Of a DNA stretch of 64,000 nt, positions 52,664 to 60,648 are shown piece by piece. Where the stretch lies: assembly GCF_012275535.1 (NCBI RefSeq), contig NZ_JAAVTK010000017.1, forward strand, positions 1 to 64,000, in the 5' to 3' direction. The stretch is from Hymenobacter artigasi (GTDB lineage Bacteria > Bacteroidota > Bacteroidia > Cytophagales > Hymenobacteraceae). The notes beneath the pieces were generated by a model. The model saw only the letters and a list, made by a program, of their open reading frames with translations. It did not search any database and was not told the origin of the DNA. The position numbers and the translations under genes were made by a program. Every line of letters starts with the position of its first letter. Position 1 is the stretch's first letter.

Positions 52664-53597
52664 TGCTCGTTTCGGCCTCAACGAAGATGGGACGACGGGT
52701 GGTTTTCAGGTTGATACGATGGATATACTCCCCCAGAATACCCAGGCCCAACAGGATGATGCCCACTCCGAAGCCCAACAGAATGGCCAGCGTAGGAAAG
52801 CCGGCGCTCAAGTCGTTAAAAAGCAGCTTTCGAACCAGTACGTAGAGGGCGTAGCACGTTGTGAGGAAGAATATTCCCACTGCAGTTGCCGAAAATATGC
52901 GAACCGGCAGGTCGGAGAACGTAACGAAAATGTTGATGGAATGCTCGATTAATTTGCGCACCGTGTATGAGCTTTGGCCGGCGGCTCGTTCGCTGTGCGT
53001 TACAAACACACTGGTAACATTGCTCGTTATCCAGGTAAGATACCCATCCAGAAACGTGTAGGAATTGCGCATTTGCAGGCAGTGCCGGGCAATGCTGGTC
53101 CGAATCAGCCGAAAGGCCGTGTAGTCGGCGTGCAGGTCGGGAATGCTGGCGCTTAACAGCTTTTTGAGCAACGTGGAAGTAACGTTGCGAAAGCCGGAGT
53201 GCTGTAGCATTTCGTACTTGCCGTATACCACGTCAAAATTGCCGGCAGCCTGGGCCGCAATCAGCCGGCCGATATCGGCCGGGCTGTGCTGTAAGTCTTC
53301 GTCCATGGTAACGATGAACTGACCACGAACGTGCGCAAAGCCACAAATCAGGGCATTGTGCTGGCCGAAGTTTCGGGCCAGGCGCACGATTTTCACCAGG
53401 TCGGCCCCCAGTTCCTGCTGCAAAGCCTGCATCACCTGCCACGACTGGTCCGGGCCGCAATCATTCACAAAAATAAGCTCATAGCTCAGCCCCGCACTCC
53501 GGAAGAATGTGTCAATCTGCTGAGCCAATGGGCGTATGGTATCCTGCCCTCGGTAAGTAGGCACTACCACTGAGTATTGCGGCACACCAACTATCAC
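52656..53597 (-). CDS. ArnC-like GT2 glycosyltransferase with C-terminal membrane helices
   Basis: A 313-residue DPM1/ArnC-type enzyme that would load a sugar onto undecaprenyl phosphate. The catalytic part has YSVVVPTYRGQDTIRPLAQQ, IFVNDCGPDQS and FIVTMDEDLQHSP (DxD-like). Two C-terminal helices (about residues 230-252 and 266-290) match the family. The start is GTG at 53597, overlapping the WbqC stop as GTGA. The three downstream genes follow on the same strand. Confidence 0.92.
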   Translation of the reverse strand: MIVGVPQYSVVVPTYRGQDTIRPLAQQIDTFFRSAGLSYELIFVNDCGPDQSWQVMQALQQELGADLVKIVRLARNFGQHNALICGFAHVRGQFIVTMDEDLQHSPADIGRLIAAQAAGNFDVVYGKYEMLQHSGFRNVTSTLLKKLLSASIPDLHADYTAFRLIRTSIARHCLQMRNSYTFLDGYLTWITSNVTSVFVTHSERAAGQSSYTVRKLIEHSINIFVTFSDLPVRIFSATAVGIFFLTTCYALYVLVRKLLFNDLSAGFPTLAILLGFGVGIILLGLGILGEYIHRINLKTTRRPIFVEAETSNE

Positions 53598-54313
53598 AAC
53601 ACAGGCACCGCAGCCTGTGGCGCAAAGGTTTTCATATACTGTGGGGCATTAGGGCCGGTATTAAACAACAAATCCAACACTGTCACTCCATGCTCGAAAG
53701 GAGCCGCTCCTAATTGGCGATATTCCGGATAGCCACTGTAATCCATCCAGCTAACATCTATGCCAGCATGGTCAAACAAGGACGTATCTAAATAGTCCTG
53801 GGCAGCAGGCCCTGAAAGGTAACTGGTCCCCCCGGCATCGCGCACCAACTGTACCAGCCGTTCCGTTTTGCCTTCGATAAGCTCATAATCCGTCGACCAG
53901 CTCAGCTTTGTTGTAATACCAAGCCAGCCACAGATAGCACGAATAAGGGTAACGTTAATCTGACTCAGATTAGTGAAATCAGGCGTATTATAAATGGCTT
54001 CCAACTCGGCTTTGTATTGCGAGAAGTAAGGCGCTTTCGCATAAGTCTGAGCCAATGTACGCCAGTGTTTAACTGCCCATTTAGGGTCAAACACTTCGGT
54101 CTCGTTAATTTTTTGGTGCAAATGCTCCTGTCTTACCGCAACAGTCAACCAAGCACTCCCTTGCGGAGTCTTAATTTTATTTCGATTACGCCAGTCATTC
54201 TTCGTGTACTGCATTTCGTCGTAGAAAATAAATTCATCGACTGCATTTATCATATCAAAGTAGCCTTTCCAGGGAATATAATTCGACTGAAGAATGGCAA
54301 CTTTTTTGGGCAT
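53594..54313 (-). CDS. WbqC family protein
   Basis: A 239-residue WbqC/YsfE-type protein found in O-antigen and capsule loci, perhaps with an acyl- or amino-sugar-modifying role; its reaction is unproven. It starts KKVAILQSNYIPWKGYFDMI and contains FYDEMQYTKNDWRNRNKIK, the family core. ATG at 54313; the frame extends further, but MPKKVAILQ is the natural start. A -7 box lies 43 nt upstream. The gene is noticeably more AT-rich than neighbours. Confidence 0.92.
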   Translation of the reverse strand: MPKKVAILQSNYIPWKGYFDMINAVDEFIFYDEMQYTKNDWRNRNKIKTPQGSAWLTVAVRQEHLHQKINETEVFDPKWAVKHWRTLAQTYAKAPYFSQYKAELEAIYNTPDFTNLSQINVTLIRAICGWLGITTKLSWSTDYELIEGKTERLVQLVRDAGGTSYLSGPAAQDYLDTSLFDHAGIDVSWMDYSGYPEYRQLGAAPFEHGVTVLDLLFNTGPNAPQYMKTFAPQAAVPVL

Positions 54314-54355
54314 GGTCATCTCGAGCAAAGCAGAAACAGGTTGGTATAACGCTGG

Positions 54356-54363
54356 CAAAGTTA
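54356..54363 (-). promoter_or_regulatory. Bacteroidota -7 box for the WbqC gene
   Basis: TAACTTTG on the minus strand matches TAnnTTTG exactly, 43 nt before the ATG at 54313. It supports this ATG over the upstream in-frame codons, which it would overlap. Confidence 0.58.
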
Positions 54364-54505
54364 GGTAAGAATGTAATGCTGAAGCCTGCAGCATAGCTAT
54401 GAATAGTTCGCATTAGTCAATCACCAAGGCTTGAACGCCAGGTAATCAGCAGCACTATACACTTAACAAATAACTAATAGTCAAAAATATATGCATGTTA
54501 TCAAC

Positions 54506-55435
54506 TCAGGAATAAACCTCCCGTACCACATATAGCGGCCGCTTGCGAGATGCGTCCAGCCCACGCCACACGTACTCGCCAATTACCCCCAGCGCAATCA
54601 TCTGAAAAGCTGATACGAAGAGCATAACGACCATGAGCGTGGTCCAGCCGGCGGGCTCGTCGGGACTGGCAATTTTGAGGGCAATCACATAGAGGCCGTA
54701 AACGAGGGCAATTAATCCCAACCCCAGGCCCAGTACGGAAATGGCCCGAATGGGCACGAAAGAGAATGCCAGCAGCGAATCGACCAGCAGCTTGATTTTT
54801 TTGGAAAGCGTCCAGCGCGACTTGCCGATTTCCCGCTTGCGGCGGGTGTAGGGGATGTTGACGTAGGCAAAGCCCAGCCATACCATGAGGTAGAACACGT
54901 TGGAGTTGCGCTCGTGCAGCTTTAGCACCTCGGTGGCTACCTGCCGGTCGAAAAATACGAAGTCGAAGCCACCGTCGGGAATGTTGCTCAGGGCCAGGTT
55001 CTTCATCAGCCAATGAAACAGCTTGGCCATGGCCACGGACAGGCCGGTATCTTCCCGGCCCTGGCGGTTGCCGATGACCAGCTTAATGCCCTGTTGCCAG
55101 TAGCCGTACATCTCCACCATCAGCTCGGGGGGGTCCTGCAGGTCGGCGGTGATGACGGACAGGCAGTCGCCGGTGGCATAGGCCATGCCGGCCACGATGG
55201 CGTTGTAGGAGCCCACATTGCCGGCCAAATCCACGATGCGAATGCGGCCGGGGTACAGGTCCTGCGCCCGCCGCAGGGCCCCCAGGGTGTCGTCGCCGGA
55301 GCCATCGTTCACGAATATGTACTCGAACGTGACTTCGGGCGCGAAATTTGCTTCGTTCGCCACCAGCTCGCGGGTTGTCACCGGAATATTATCCTCGTTG
55401 AAGTAGCAGGGAACGATGACAGAGAGCTTAGGCAT
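54506..55435 (-). CDS. ArnC-like GT2 glycosyltransferase with C-terminal membrane helices
   Basis: A 309-residue DPM1/ArnC-type enzyme: KLSVIVPCYFNEDNIPVTTR, YIFVNDGSGDDTL, SVITADLQDPPELM and RRKREIGKSRWTLSKKIKLL, the last typical of undecaprenyl-phosphate sugar transferases. Two C-terminal helices (about 220-245 and 260-285). Together with the GT2 at 52656 it suggests two distinct lipid-linked sugars feeding the GT39-like enzymes. Confidence 0.93.
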   Translation of the reverse strand: MPKLSVIVPCYFNEDNIPVTTRELVANEANFAPEVTFEYIFVNDGSGDDTLGALRRAQDLYPGRIRIVDLAGNVGSYNAIVAGMAYATGDCLSVITADLQDPPELMVEMYGYWQQGIKLVIGNRQGREDTGLSVAMAKLFHWLMKNLALSNIPDGGFDFVFFDRQVATEVLKLHERNSNVFYLMVWLGFAYVNIPYTRRKREIGKSRWTLSKKIKLLVDSLLAFSFVPIRAISVLGLGLGLIALVYGLYVIALKIASPDEPAGWTTLMVVMLFVSAFQMIALGVIGEYVWRGLDASRKRPLYVVREVYS

Positions 55436-55501
55436 GGAAGGGGTAGATTGATTGGAACCGCGCGGGCGCGTTCGGCATAACTTTAAAGGCAGCCGGTTAG
55501 C

Positions 55502-55568
55502 GTACCGTGGACTCTGCGAGTACGCGCAGCATGTAGTTCACCACGCGGACTCGCAGGGTCCACGGTAC
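55502..55568. repeat. Inverted repeat between fdtB and a GT2 gene
   Basis: Arms 55502-55521 and 55549-55568 (20 nt, one mismatch) with a 27-nt loop, in the only large gap (143 bp) of this part of the operon. It may be a REP-like insertion or an attenuator. Confidence 0.75.
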
Positions 55569-55578
55569 TGATACCGCA

Positions 55579-56676
55579 CTAGAATGCCCGAATGACATCG
55601 GCCACAGCGGCAACGTGCGCTTCGGTCATGCCGGGCCACATGGGCAGGCTTAGGCAGGTATTGGCCAGCTCCTCGGCAATGGGGAAGCTGCCGGGCGCAA
55701 AGCCAAGCGCCTGATACGCCTGCTGCAAATGAGGCGGCACAGGGTAGTGAATCAGACTGCCGATGCCCTGGGCCGTGAGATGCTGCTGCAGGGCGGCGCG
55801 CTGGGGCGTGTGCACCACGTAGAGGTGGTAGACGTGGGTGGCACCCTCGGCCACGGCCGGCAGGTGCAGGTTGGGGATTCCAGCCAGGTGTTGGTCGTAC
55901 CAGGCGGCCACCTGCTGGCGCTGGCGCGTCCATTCCGGCAGGTGCGGCAGCTTCACACGGAGCAGAGCCCCCTGCAGCTCGTCGAGACGGGAGTTGTAGC
56001 CCACTACTTCGTTGTAGTATTTCTGCTGTGAGCCATAGTTGCGCAGCACCTGCACCTTGTGGGCCAGGGCGGCATCGTTGGTGGTCACGGCCCCGGCATC
56101 GCCGAGGGCACCCAGGTTTTTACCGGGGTAGAAGCTGGTGCCATTCAAGTGCCCGAAGCTGCCGGTGAGCCCGCCCGCGAAAGCCGCTCCCTGCGACTGT
56201 GCATTGTCTTCCACCACGTAGAGGTTGTGCTGCGTGGCCAGGGCCATAATTTCCGTCATGCGGCAGGCTTGCCCATAGAGGTGCACCGGCATAATGGCAC
56301 GGGTACGCGGCGTGAGGGCAGCGGCAATGCGAGCCGGGTCGAGGTTGCTGGTCGCGGGGTCGGGCTCAACGGGTACGGGCGTGGCGCCTACCTGCGTCAC
56401 GGCCAGCCAGGTGGCGATGTAGGTGTTTGAGGGTACGATTACTTCGTCGCCGGGGCCTACGCCCAGCACGCGCAGGGCCAGCACCAAAGCATCGAGGCCG
56501 TTGGCCACGCCCACGGTGTGCGCCACTTGGTTGAATGCGGCATACTCCCGCTCAAACTGCTTTACTTCTTCGCCCAGCACGTACCAGTAGGAATCGTAGA
56601 CGCGGCTGAAGGCGGCGGTCATGGCATCGCGCAGCGGGGCATGCTGGGGCTCAAAGCTCAGGAAAGGAATATTCAT
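55579..56676 (-). CDS. fdtB: dTDP-3-amino-3,6-dideoxy-sugar aminotransferase (FdtB/QdtB-type)
   Basis: A 365-residue DegT/DnrJ PLP enzyme. The PLP site [16 protein letters not shown] and [15 protein letters not shown] are the FdtB/QdtB forms, which transaminate the 3-keto sugar produced by FdtA. fdtA lies just upstream with a GNAT gene between. The product is dTDP-Fuc3N or dTDP-Qui3N; which one depends on the stereochemistry of FdtA. Confidence 0.9.
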   Translation of the reverse strand: MNIPFLSFEPQHAPLRDAMTAAFSRVYDSYWYVLGEEVKQFEREYAAFNQVAHTVGVANGLDALVLALRVLGVGPGDEVIVPSNTYIATWLAVTQVGATPVPVEPDPATSNLDPARIAAALTPRTRAIMPVHLYGQACRMTEIMALATQHNLYVVEDNAQSQGAAFAGGLTGSFGHLNGTSFYPGKNLGALGDAGAVTTNDAALAHKVQVLRNYGSQQKYYNEVVGYNSRLDELQGALLRVKLPHLPEWTRQRQQVAAWYDQHLAGIPNLHLPAVAEGATHVYHLYVVHTPQRAALQQHLTAQGIGSLIHYPVPPHLQQAYQALGFAPGSFPIAEELANTCLSLPMWPGMTEAHVAAVADVIRAF

Positions 56677-56707
56677 CGGAGTAGGAGTACTTGGTAGCGG
56701 GTAATAA

Positions 56708-57667
56708 TCAATCCATCAGTCCATTGCAGGCCAGCACATGGCTGGTGGCCCCCAGCCGGAAGCCCAGCTTCTCGCAGGACCGAAATACGGCGTGGTTGGT
56801 GGCCTGCGTGGTCATGAGCACGGCTTCGTGGCCGGCAGCCTGGGCACGGCGCACGGTTTCGGCCATCAGCTTTACGTGCCAGCCGCGGTTGGCCGGGCCC
56901 ACGGCCGTAAGCAACACCCGCGAAAGGGCTGTTCCCAATGCGTGCGCATCATGAGCAAGGTCGCTAATGGCCAAGAAAGAATCGACTGGCAAATCGGGCT
57001 GGTCAGGCACCAGCACCACATCGGCCAGGCCGGCAGCTACCGTGTTTTCGGCGTAGCGGGCCAGGTAGGCATCGGCTCGCGCAGTGCCAAACCAAGAATC
57101 GGCATGAAAACGGTCGTAAGCGTTGCGAGCGGTAGCCGCTACCTGACCAACGAGGGCGGCCTCCCCTACCGCAGCCGGGCGAACCGAGTAGCGTGGATAG
57201 TCGAAAGACGGGAGTTGGTCGCGGTAGTAAGTCAGGCGGGTTTCCACCAATTGCCAGCCGGCCCCGGTGAGGGCCTGCAACAGCCGAATATCCTCGGCCG
57301 GAACCACGCTGAAAGCATAGTAAACAGCTCCATGCCGGGCGGCCAGCCGCTGGCGCAGCTCAGTAGCAGCCTGCGTCATCTGGGTCGGACTGGTCATTCC
57401 ATCGAACAAAGCAGTGAACAGCCGGTACATCGGCGCATTGAAGTAGCCCGAATCCCAGGTCAGGTGCTGGAGCAGCCATTGCACGTCGCCAGAGGCAGCC
57501 GCAACAATTTCCGCTCCGGCCTCCTGCTGCCAGCGGGTGGCGGCCCCGGTGCCAAACAGTTCCTGTTGATGCTCAGCAGCGAGCTGCCGCAGAAAGTAAT
57601 AGGGTGAATAATAGGCTAGCTCAGCGCGGCGGGCAGCCACGAACGGGCTCAGGCTTTGGGTGCCCAT
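56708..57667 (-). CDS. GNAT-family acetyltransferase with long N-terminal domain
   Basis: A 319-residue protein. [16 protein letters not shown] at about residue 69 is the WecD/RffC type start, and the GNAT acetyl-CoA region is [20 protein letters not shown] followed by [20 protein letters not shown]. The N-terminal 65 residues are extra compared with WecD. It lies between fdtA and fdtB and overlaps fdtA by 19 nt, so it is probably the acetyltransferase that finishes the 3-amino sugar, in place of the usual beta-helix FdtC. Activity inferred from context. Confidence 0.82.
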   Translation of the reverse strand: MGTQSLSPFVAARRAELAYYSPYYFLRQLAAEHQQELFGTGAATRWQQEAGAEIVAAASGDVQWLLQHLTWDSGYFNAPMYRLFTALFDGMTSPTQMTQAATELRQRLAARHGAVYYAFSVVPAEDIRLLQALTGAGWQLVETRLTYYRDQLPSFDYPRYSVRPAAVGEAALVGQVAATARNAYDRFHADSWFGTARADAYLARYAENTVAAGLADVVLVPDQPDLPVDSFLAISDLAHDAHALGTALSRVLLTAVGPANRGWHVKLMAETVRRAQAAGHEAVLMTTQATNHAVFRSCEKLGFRLGATSHVLACNGLMD

Positions 57668-58071
57668 TGCTGACGAAACGCTTCGTAATCACGAATATAA
57701 TCATCCTCCGCATACGGCTGAGAAGCTAGGGCAAGCTGCACTGCCGTGTGCGAGTACTGCATGGTATGCCAGGCAGAAGGCGGCACATACAGGCCCACAT
57801 TGGGGTCTTCGAGTCGAAAGAGCTGAATGTCGCCGTCGGCCATTTCCGTAGTGACGATGATGCGGCCCGCCACGGCAACTAGTACCTGCTCGGTGCGGTG
57901 GTGGGCATGGCGGCCCCGCACGATGCTTTCCGGCGTGTAATACGTCCAGAAGACCCGCTGCACCGCGAAGGGCAGCGGGTCCTTGGCGTTTTCGCCCACC
58001 GAAATGTAGCCAATGCCCGGTCCCCCCAGCTTGGGAAACTCGATAAGGTGGGGGGCAGGATAATCGGCCAT
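57649..58071 (-). CDS. fdtA: dTDP-4-keto-6-deoxyglucose 3,4-ketoisomerase (FdtA/QdtA-type cupin)
   Basis: A 140-residue WxcM-like cupin. The metal/active-site motif VRGRHAHHRTEQVLVAVAG and the SAWHTMQYSHTAV region are diagnostic. It moves the keto group from C4 to C3 of dTDP-4-keto-6-deoxyglucose, the step before FdtB. FdtA (galacto product) and QdtA (gluco product) cannot be separated by eye. It begins 8 bp after the UDP-xylose synthase gene. Confidence 0.93.
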   Translation of the reverse strand: MADYPAPHLIEFPKLGGPGIGYISVGENAKDPLPFAVQRVFWTYYTPESIVRGRHAHHRTEQVLVAVAGRIIVTTEMADGDIQLFRLEDPNVGLYVPPSAWHTMQYSHTAVQLALASQPYAEDDYIRDYEAFRQQWAPKA

Positions 58072-58079
58072 CGGAAACG

Positions 58080-59036
58080 CTATTTAACGTGTTCTTTGAA
58101 ATACTCCAGCGTGCGGCGCAGGCCCTCGGCGCGGTCGACCTTGGGCTCCCAGCCCAGGATTTCGCGGGCTTTGGTGATGTCGGGCTTACGCTTCATGGGG
58201 TCGTTTTCGGGTAGGGCCTGGAAGGTCGGCTTGAACTCGACGCCGGTGAGGCGGGCAATTTCTTCGCCGAACTCCTTGATAGTGATTTCATCGGGGTTGC
58301 CGATGTTTACGGGCAGGTGGTAGTCGCTGAGCAGCAGGCGGTAAATACCTTCCACCAAGTCGTCCACGTAGCAGAACGAGCGGGTCTGCATACCGTCGCC
58401 AAACACGGTCAGATTCTCGCCGCGCAGGGCCTGTGAGAGGAAAGCGGGCAATACGCGGCCGTCATTGAGACGCATGCGTGGGCCGTAGGTGTTAAAAATG
58501 CGGATGATGCGCGTTTCCAAGCCGTGGTGGTTGTGGTAGGCCATGGTAATGGCCTCCTGGAAGCGCTTGGCTTCGTCGTAGCAGCCACGGGGTCCTACGG
58601 GGTTCACGTTGCCAAAATACTCCTCCACCTGGGGGTGAACTTCGGGGTCGCCGTACACTTCCGAGGTGCTGGCAATCAGCATGCGGGCACCTTTCACTCG
58701 CGCCAGGCCCAGTAGGTTGTGCGTGCCGAGTGAGCCCACTTTCAGGGTCTGAATCGGAATCTTGAGGTAGTCAATCGGCGAGGCCGGCGAGGCAAAGTGC
58801 AGGATATAATCCAGTTTGCCGGGCACGAACACGAACTTGCTCACATCGGCCTGATGAAACTCAAAATCGGGCCGGCCAAAAAGGTGCTCGATGTTTTGGA
58901 GCGAACCCGTAATCAGGTTGTCCATCGCCACTACCTGATAGCCCTCTTTCAGGAACCGGTCGCAGAGGTGCGAGCCCAGGAAACCGGCACCGCCGGTGAT
59001 AAGGACACGCTTTTTTTCTTCGGAAGTATTGGTCAT
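58080..59036 (-). CDS. uxs: UDP-glucuronate decarboxylase (UDP-xylose synthase)
   Basis: A 318-residue extended SDR. NAD site [30 protein letters not shown], catalytic [12 protein letters not shown] (YxxxK) and [14 protein letters not shown], the last being characteristic of UDP-xylose synthases. It converts UDP-GlcA, from the ugd product next door, to UDP-xylose. Alternative: a dehydratase of the same family, less likely because of these motifs. Confidence 0.93.
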   Translation of the reverse strand: MTNTSEEKKRVLITGGAGFLGSHLCDRFLKEGYQVVAMDNLITGSLQNIEHLFGRPDFEFHQADVSKFVFVPGKLDYILHFASPASPIDYLKIPIQTLKVGSLGTHNLLGLARVKGARMLIASTSEVYGDPEVHPQVEEYFGNVNPVGPRGCYDEAKRFQEAITMAYHNHHGLETRIIRIFNTYGPRMRLNDGRVLPAFLSQALRGENLTVFGDGMQTRSFCYVDDLVEGIYRLLLSDYHLPVNIGNPDEITIKEFGEEIARLTGVEFKPTFQALPENDPMKRKPDITKAREILGWEPKVDRAEGLRRTLEYFKEHVK

Positions 59037-59046
59037 AAAATGCTTT

Positions 59047-59155
59047 TGTCATCCTGAGCGCAGCGAAGGACCTTATCACGTCCGCGCCGCTCGGGTAAAT
59101 AGTAATCCTGAAAAGTGCAGCCGCAATAAGGTCCTTCGCTGCGCTCAGGATGACA
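59047..59155. repeat. REPIN-like inverted repeat, TCCT variant (third copy)
   Basis: Arms 59047-59076 and 59126-59155 (30 nt, complementary) with a 49-nt spacer. Same arms as at 23586-23690, here between uxs and ugd inside the glycan operon. Confidence 0.88.
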
Positions 59156-59164
59156 GACTTGTTA

Positions 59165-60505
59165 TTAAGCAGCCGGCTCCTTATGGTCGGTTTTGATGCC
59201 GATACAGTGGTATACGAAGCCCAACGCTTTCATTTCGGCGGGCTCGTAGATATTGCGGCCGTCGAAAATGACCTGCTGCTTCATCAGGCGCGACACTACG
59301 TTGAAGTTGGGCACCCGGAATTCGGGCCATTCCGTCACGATGAGCAAGGCGTCGGCGTCAATCAGCGCATCGAACTCGTCCTTGGCGTAAGTGATGCTCT
59401 CGCCGAGCGAGTGCTTGGCTTCGGGCATGGCCACGGGGTCGTAGGCGGTGACGGTGCAACCGGCGGCCAGCAGCTTTTCGATGATAACCAGCGAAGGTGC
59501 TTCGCGCATATCGTCGGTCTTGGGCTTGAAGGACAGGCCCCATACGGCAATTTTCAGGCCGCGCAGGTCGCCGCCGAAGTGCTTACTGACCTTGTTGAAA
59601 AGCACCGATTTCTGGTCTTCGTTTACGCTTTCTACAGCGCGGAGCACCTGCATGTCGTAGCCGTTTTCCTGGGCGGTTTTGATGAGCGCCTTCACATCCT
59701 TGGGGAAGCAGGAGCCGCCGTAGCCGATGCCAGGGTAGATAAACTTGGTGCCGATGCGGGCATCGGAGCCAATGCCGCGGCGCACCATATTCACGTCGGC
59801 CCCCATGATTTCGCACAGGTTGGCCACGTCATTCATGAAGCTGATTTTGGTGGCCAGCATGGAGTTGGCCGCGTATTTCGTCATTTCGGCCGACGGGATA
59901 TCCATGAAGATAATCGGGTGGCCGTTGAGCAGGAAGGGCTTGTAGAGCTTAGTCATCACCTCTTCGGCGCGCTCCGAGGCCACGCCCACCACAATGCGGT
60001 CGGGCTTGAGGAAGTCGTCGATGGCAGCTCCTTCTTTCAGAAACTCGGGGTTGGAAGCCACGTCGAATTCAACATTTGCACCGCGCTTGGCCAGGGCCTG
60101 CTCGATTTCGGCGCGCACTTTGGCGGCCGTGCCCACGGGCACTGTGCTTTTGGTGACGATGACGCCGTAGCTGTTCATGTTCTCGCCAATGCCGCGAGCC
60201 ACGGCCAGCACGTATTTCAGGTCAGCCGAGCCGTCTTCGCCGGGCGGAGTGCCCACCGCAATAAAGGCCACATCGCAGTCTTTTATGGCTTCGGCCAGAT
60301 TAGTGGAGAAGTGCAAGCGCCCTTTTTCCACATTGCGGGTCACCATCTCCTCCAAGCCCGGCTCGTAAATCGGTAAAATACCTTGGTGAAGATTGTCAAT
60401 CTTTTTCTGGTCGATGTCAATGCACGTTACCTCAATGCCCACTTCGGCAAAGCACGTACCCGTTACCAAACCGACGTAGCCGGTGCCTACAACTGCTATT
60501 TTCAT
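59165..60505 (-). CDS. ugd: UDP-glucose 6-dehydrogenase
   Basis: A 446-residue NAD-dependent enzyme that makes UDP-GlcA. NAD site VVGTGYVGLVTGTCFAEVG, active-site Cys in GYGGSCFPKDVKALI, and ILATKISFMN-type dimer helix equivalent (LATKISFMNDVANL). Length standard. Exact -7 box TAAATTTG 38 nt upstream of the ATG. It supplies the uxs product. Confidence 0.96.
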   Translation of the reverse strand: MKIAVVGTGYVGLVTGTCFAEVGIEVTCIDIDQKKIDNLHQGILPIYEPGLEEMVTRNVEKGRLHFSTNLAEAIKDCDVAFIAVGTPPGEDGSADLKYVLAVARGIGENMNSYGVIVTKSTVPVGTAAKVRAEIEQALAKRGANVEFDVASNPEFLKEGAAIDDFLKPDRIVVGVASERAEEVMTKLYKPFLLNGHPIIFMDIPSAEMTKYAANSMLATKISFMNDVANLCEIMGADVNMVRRGIGSDARIGTKFIYPGIGYGGSCFPKDVKALIKTAQENGYDMQVLRAVESVNEDQKSVLFNKVSKHFGGDLRGLKIAVWGLSFKPKTDDMREAPSLVIIEKLLAAGCTVTAYDPVAMPEAKHSLGESITYAKDEFDALIDADALLIVTEWPEFRVPNFNVVSRLMKQQVIFDGRNIYEPAEMKALGFVYHCIGIKTDHKEPAA

Positions 60506-60542
60506 AAGATGCGGAATGCGCAGAGATTAATAATTAATTGAG

Positions 60543-60550
60543 CAAATTTA
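60543..60550 (-). promoter_or_regulatory. Bacteroidota -7 box for ugd
   Basis: TAAATTTG on the minus strand matches TAnnTTTG exactly, 38 nt before the ugd ATG, within an AT-rich spacer. Confidence 0.6.
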
Positions 60551-60648
60551 GGTCCTTACGGCCCACTCCACCGAAACTCTAGGCCACCGCTTAGCCTTAT
60601 GCCAAAGAATAAGCAGGAGAATACTTTCTTACAACCACTGATTATGAA

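Noticed and set aside
59150-60376. 408-codon plus-strand ORF opposite ugd
   Set aside because: ugd has complete motifs; the antisense frame is rich in His, Gly and Val and has no recognisable domain.
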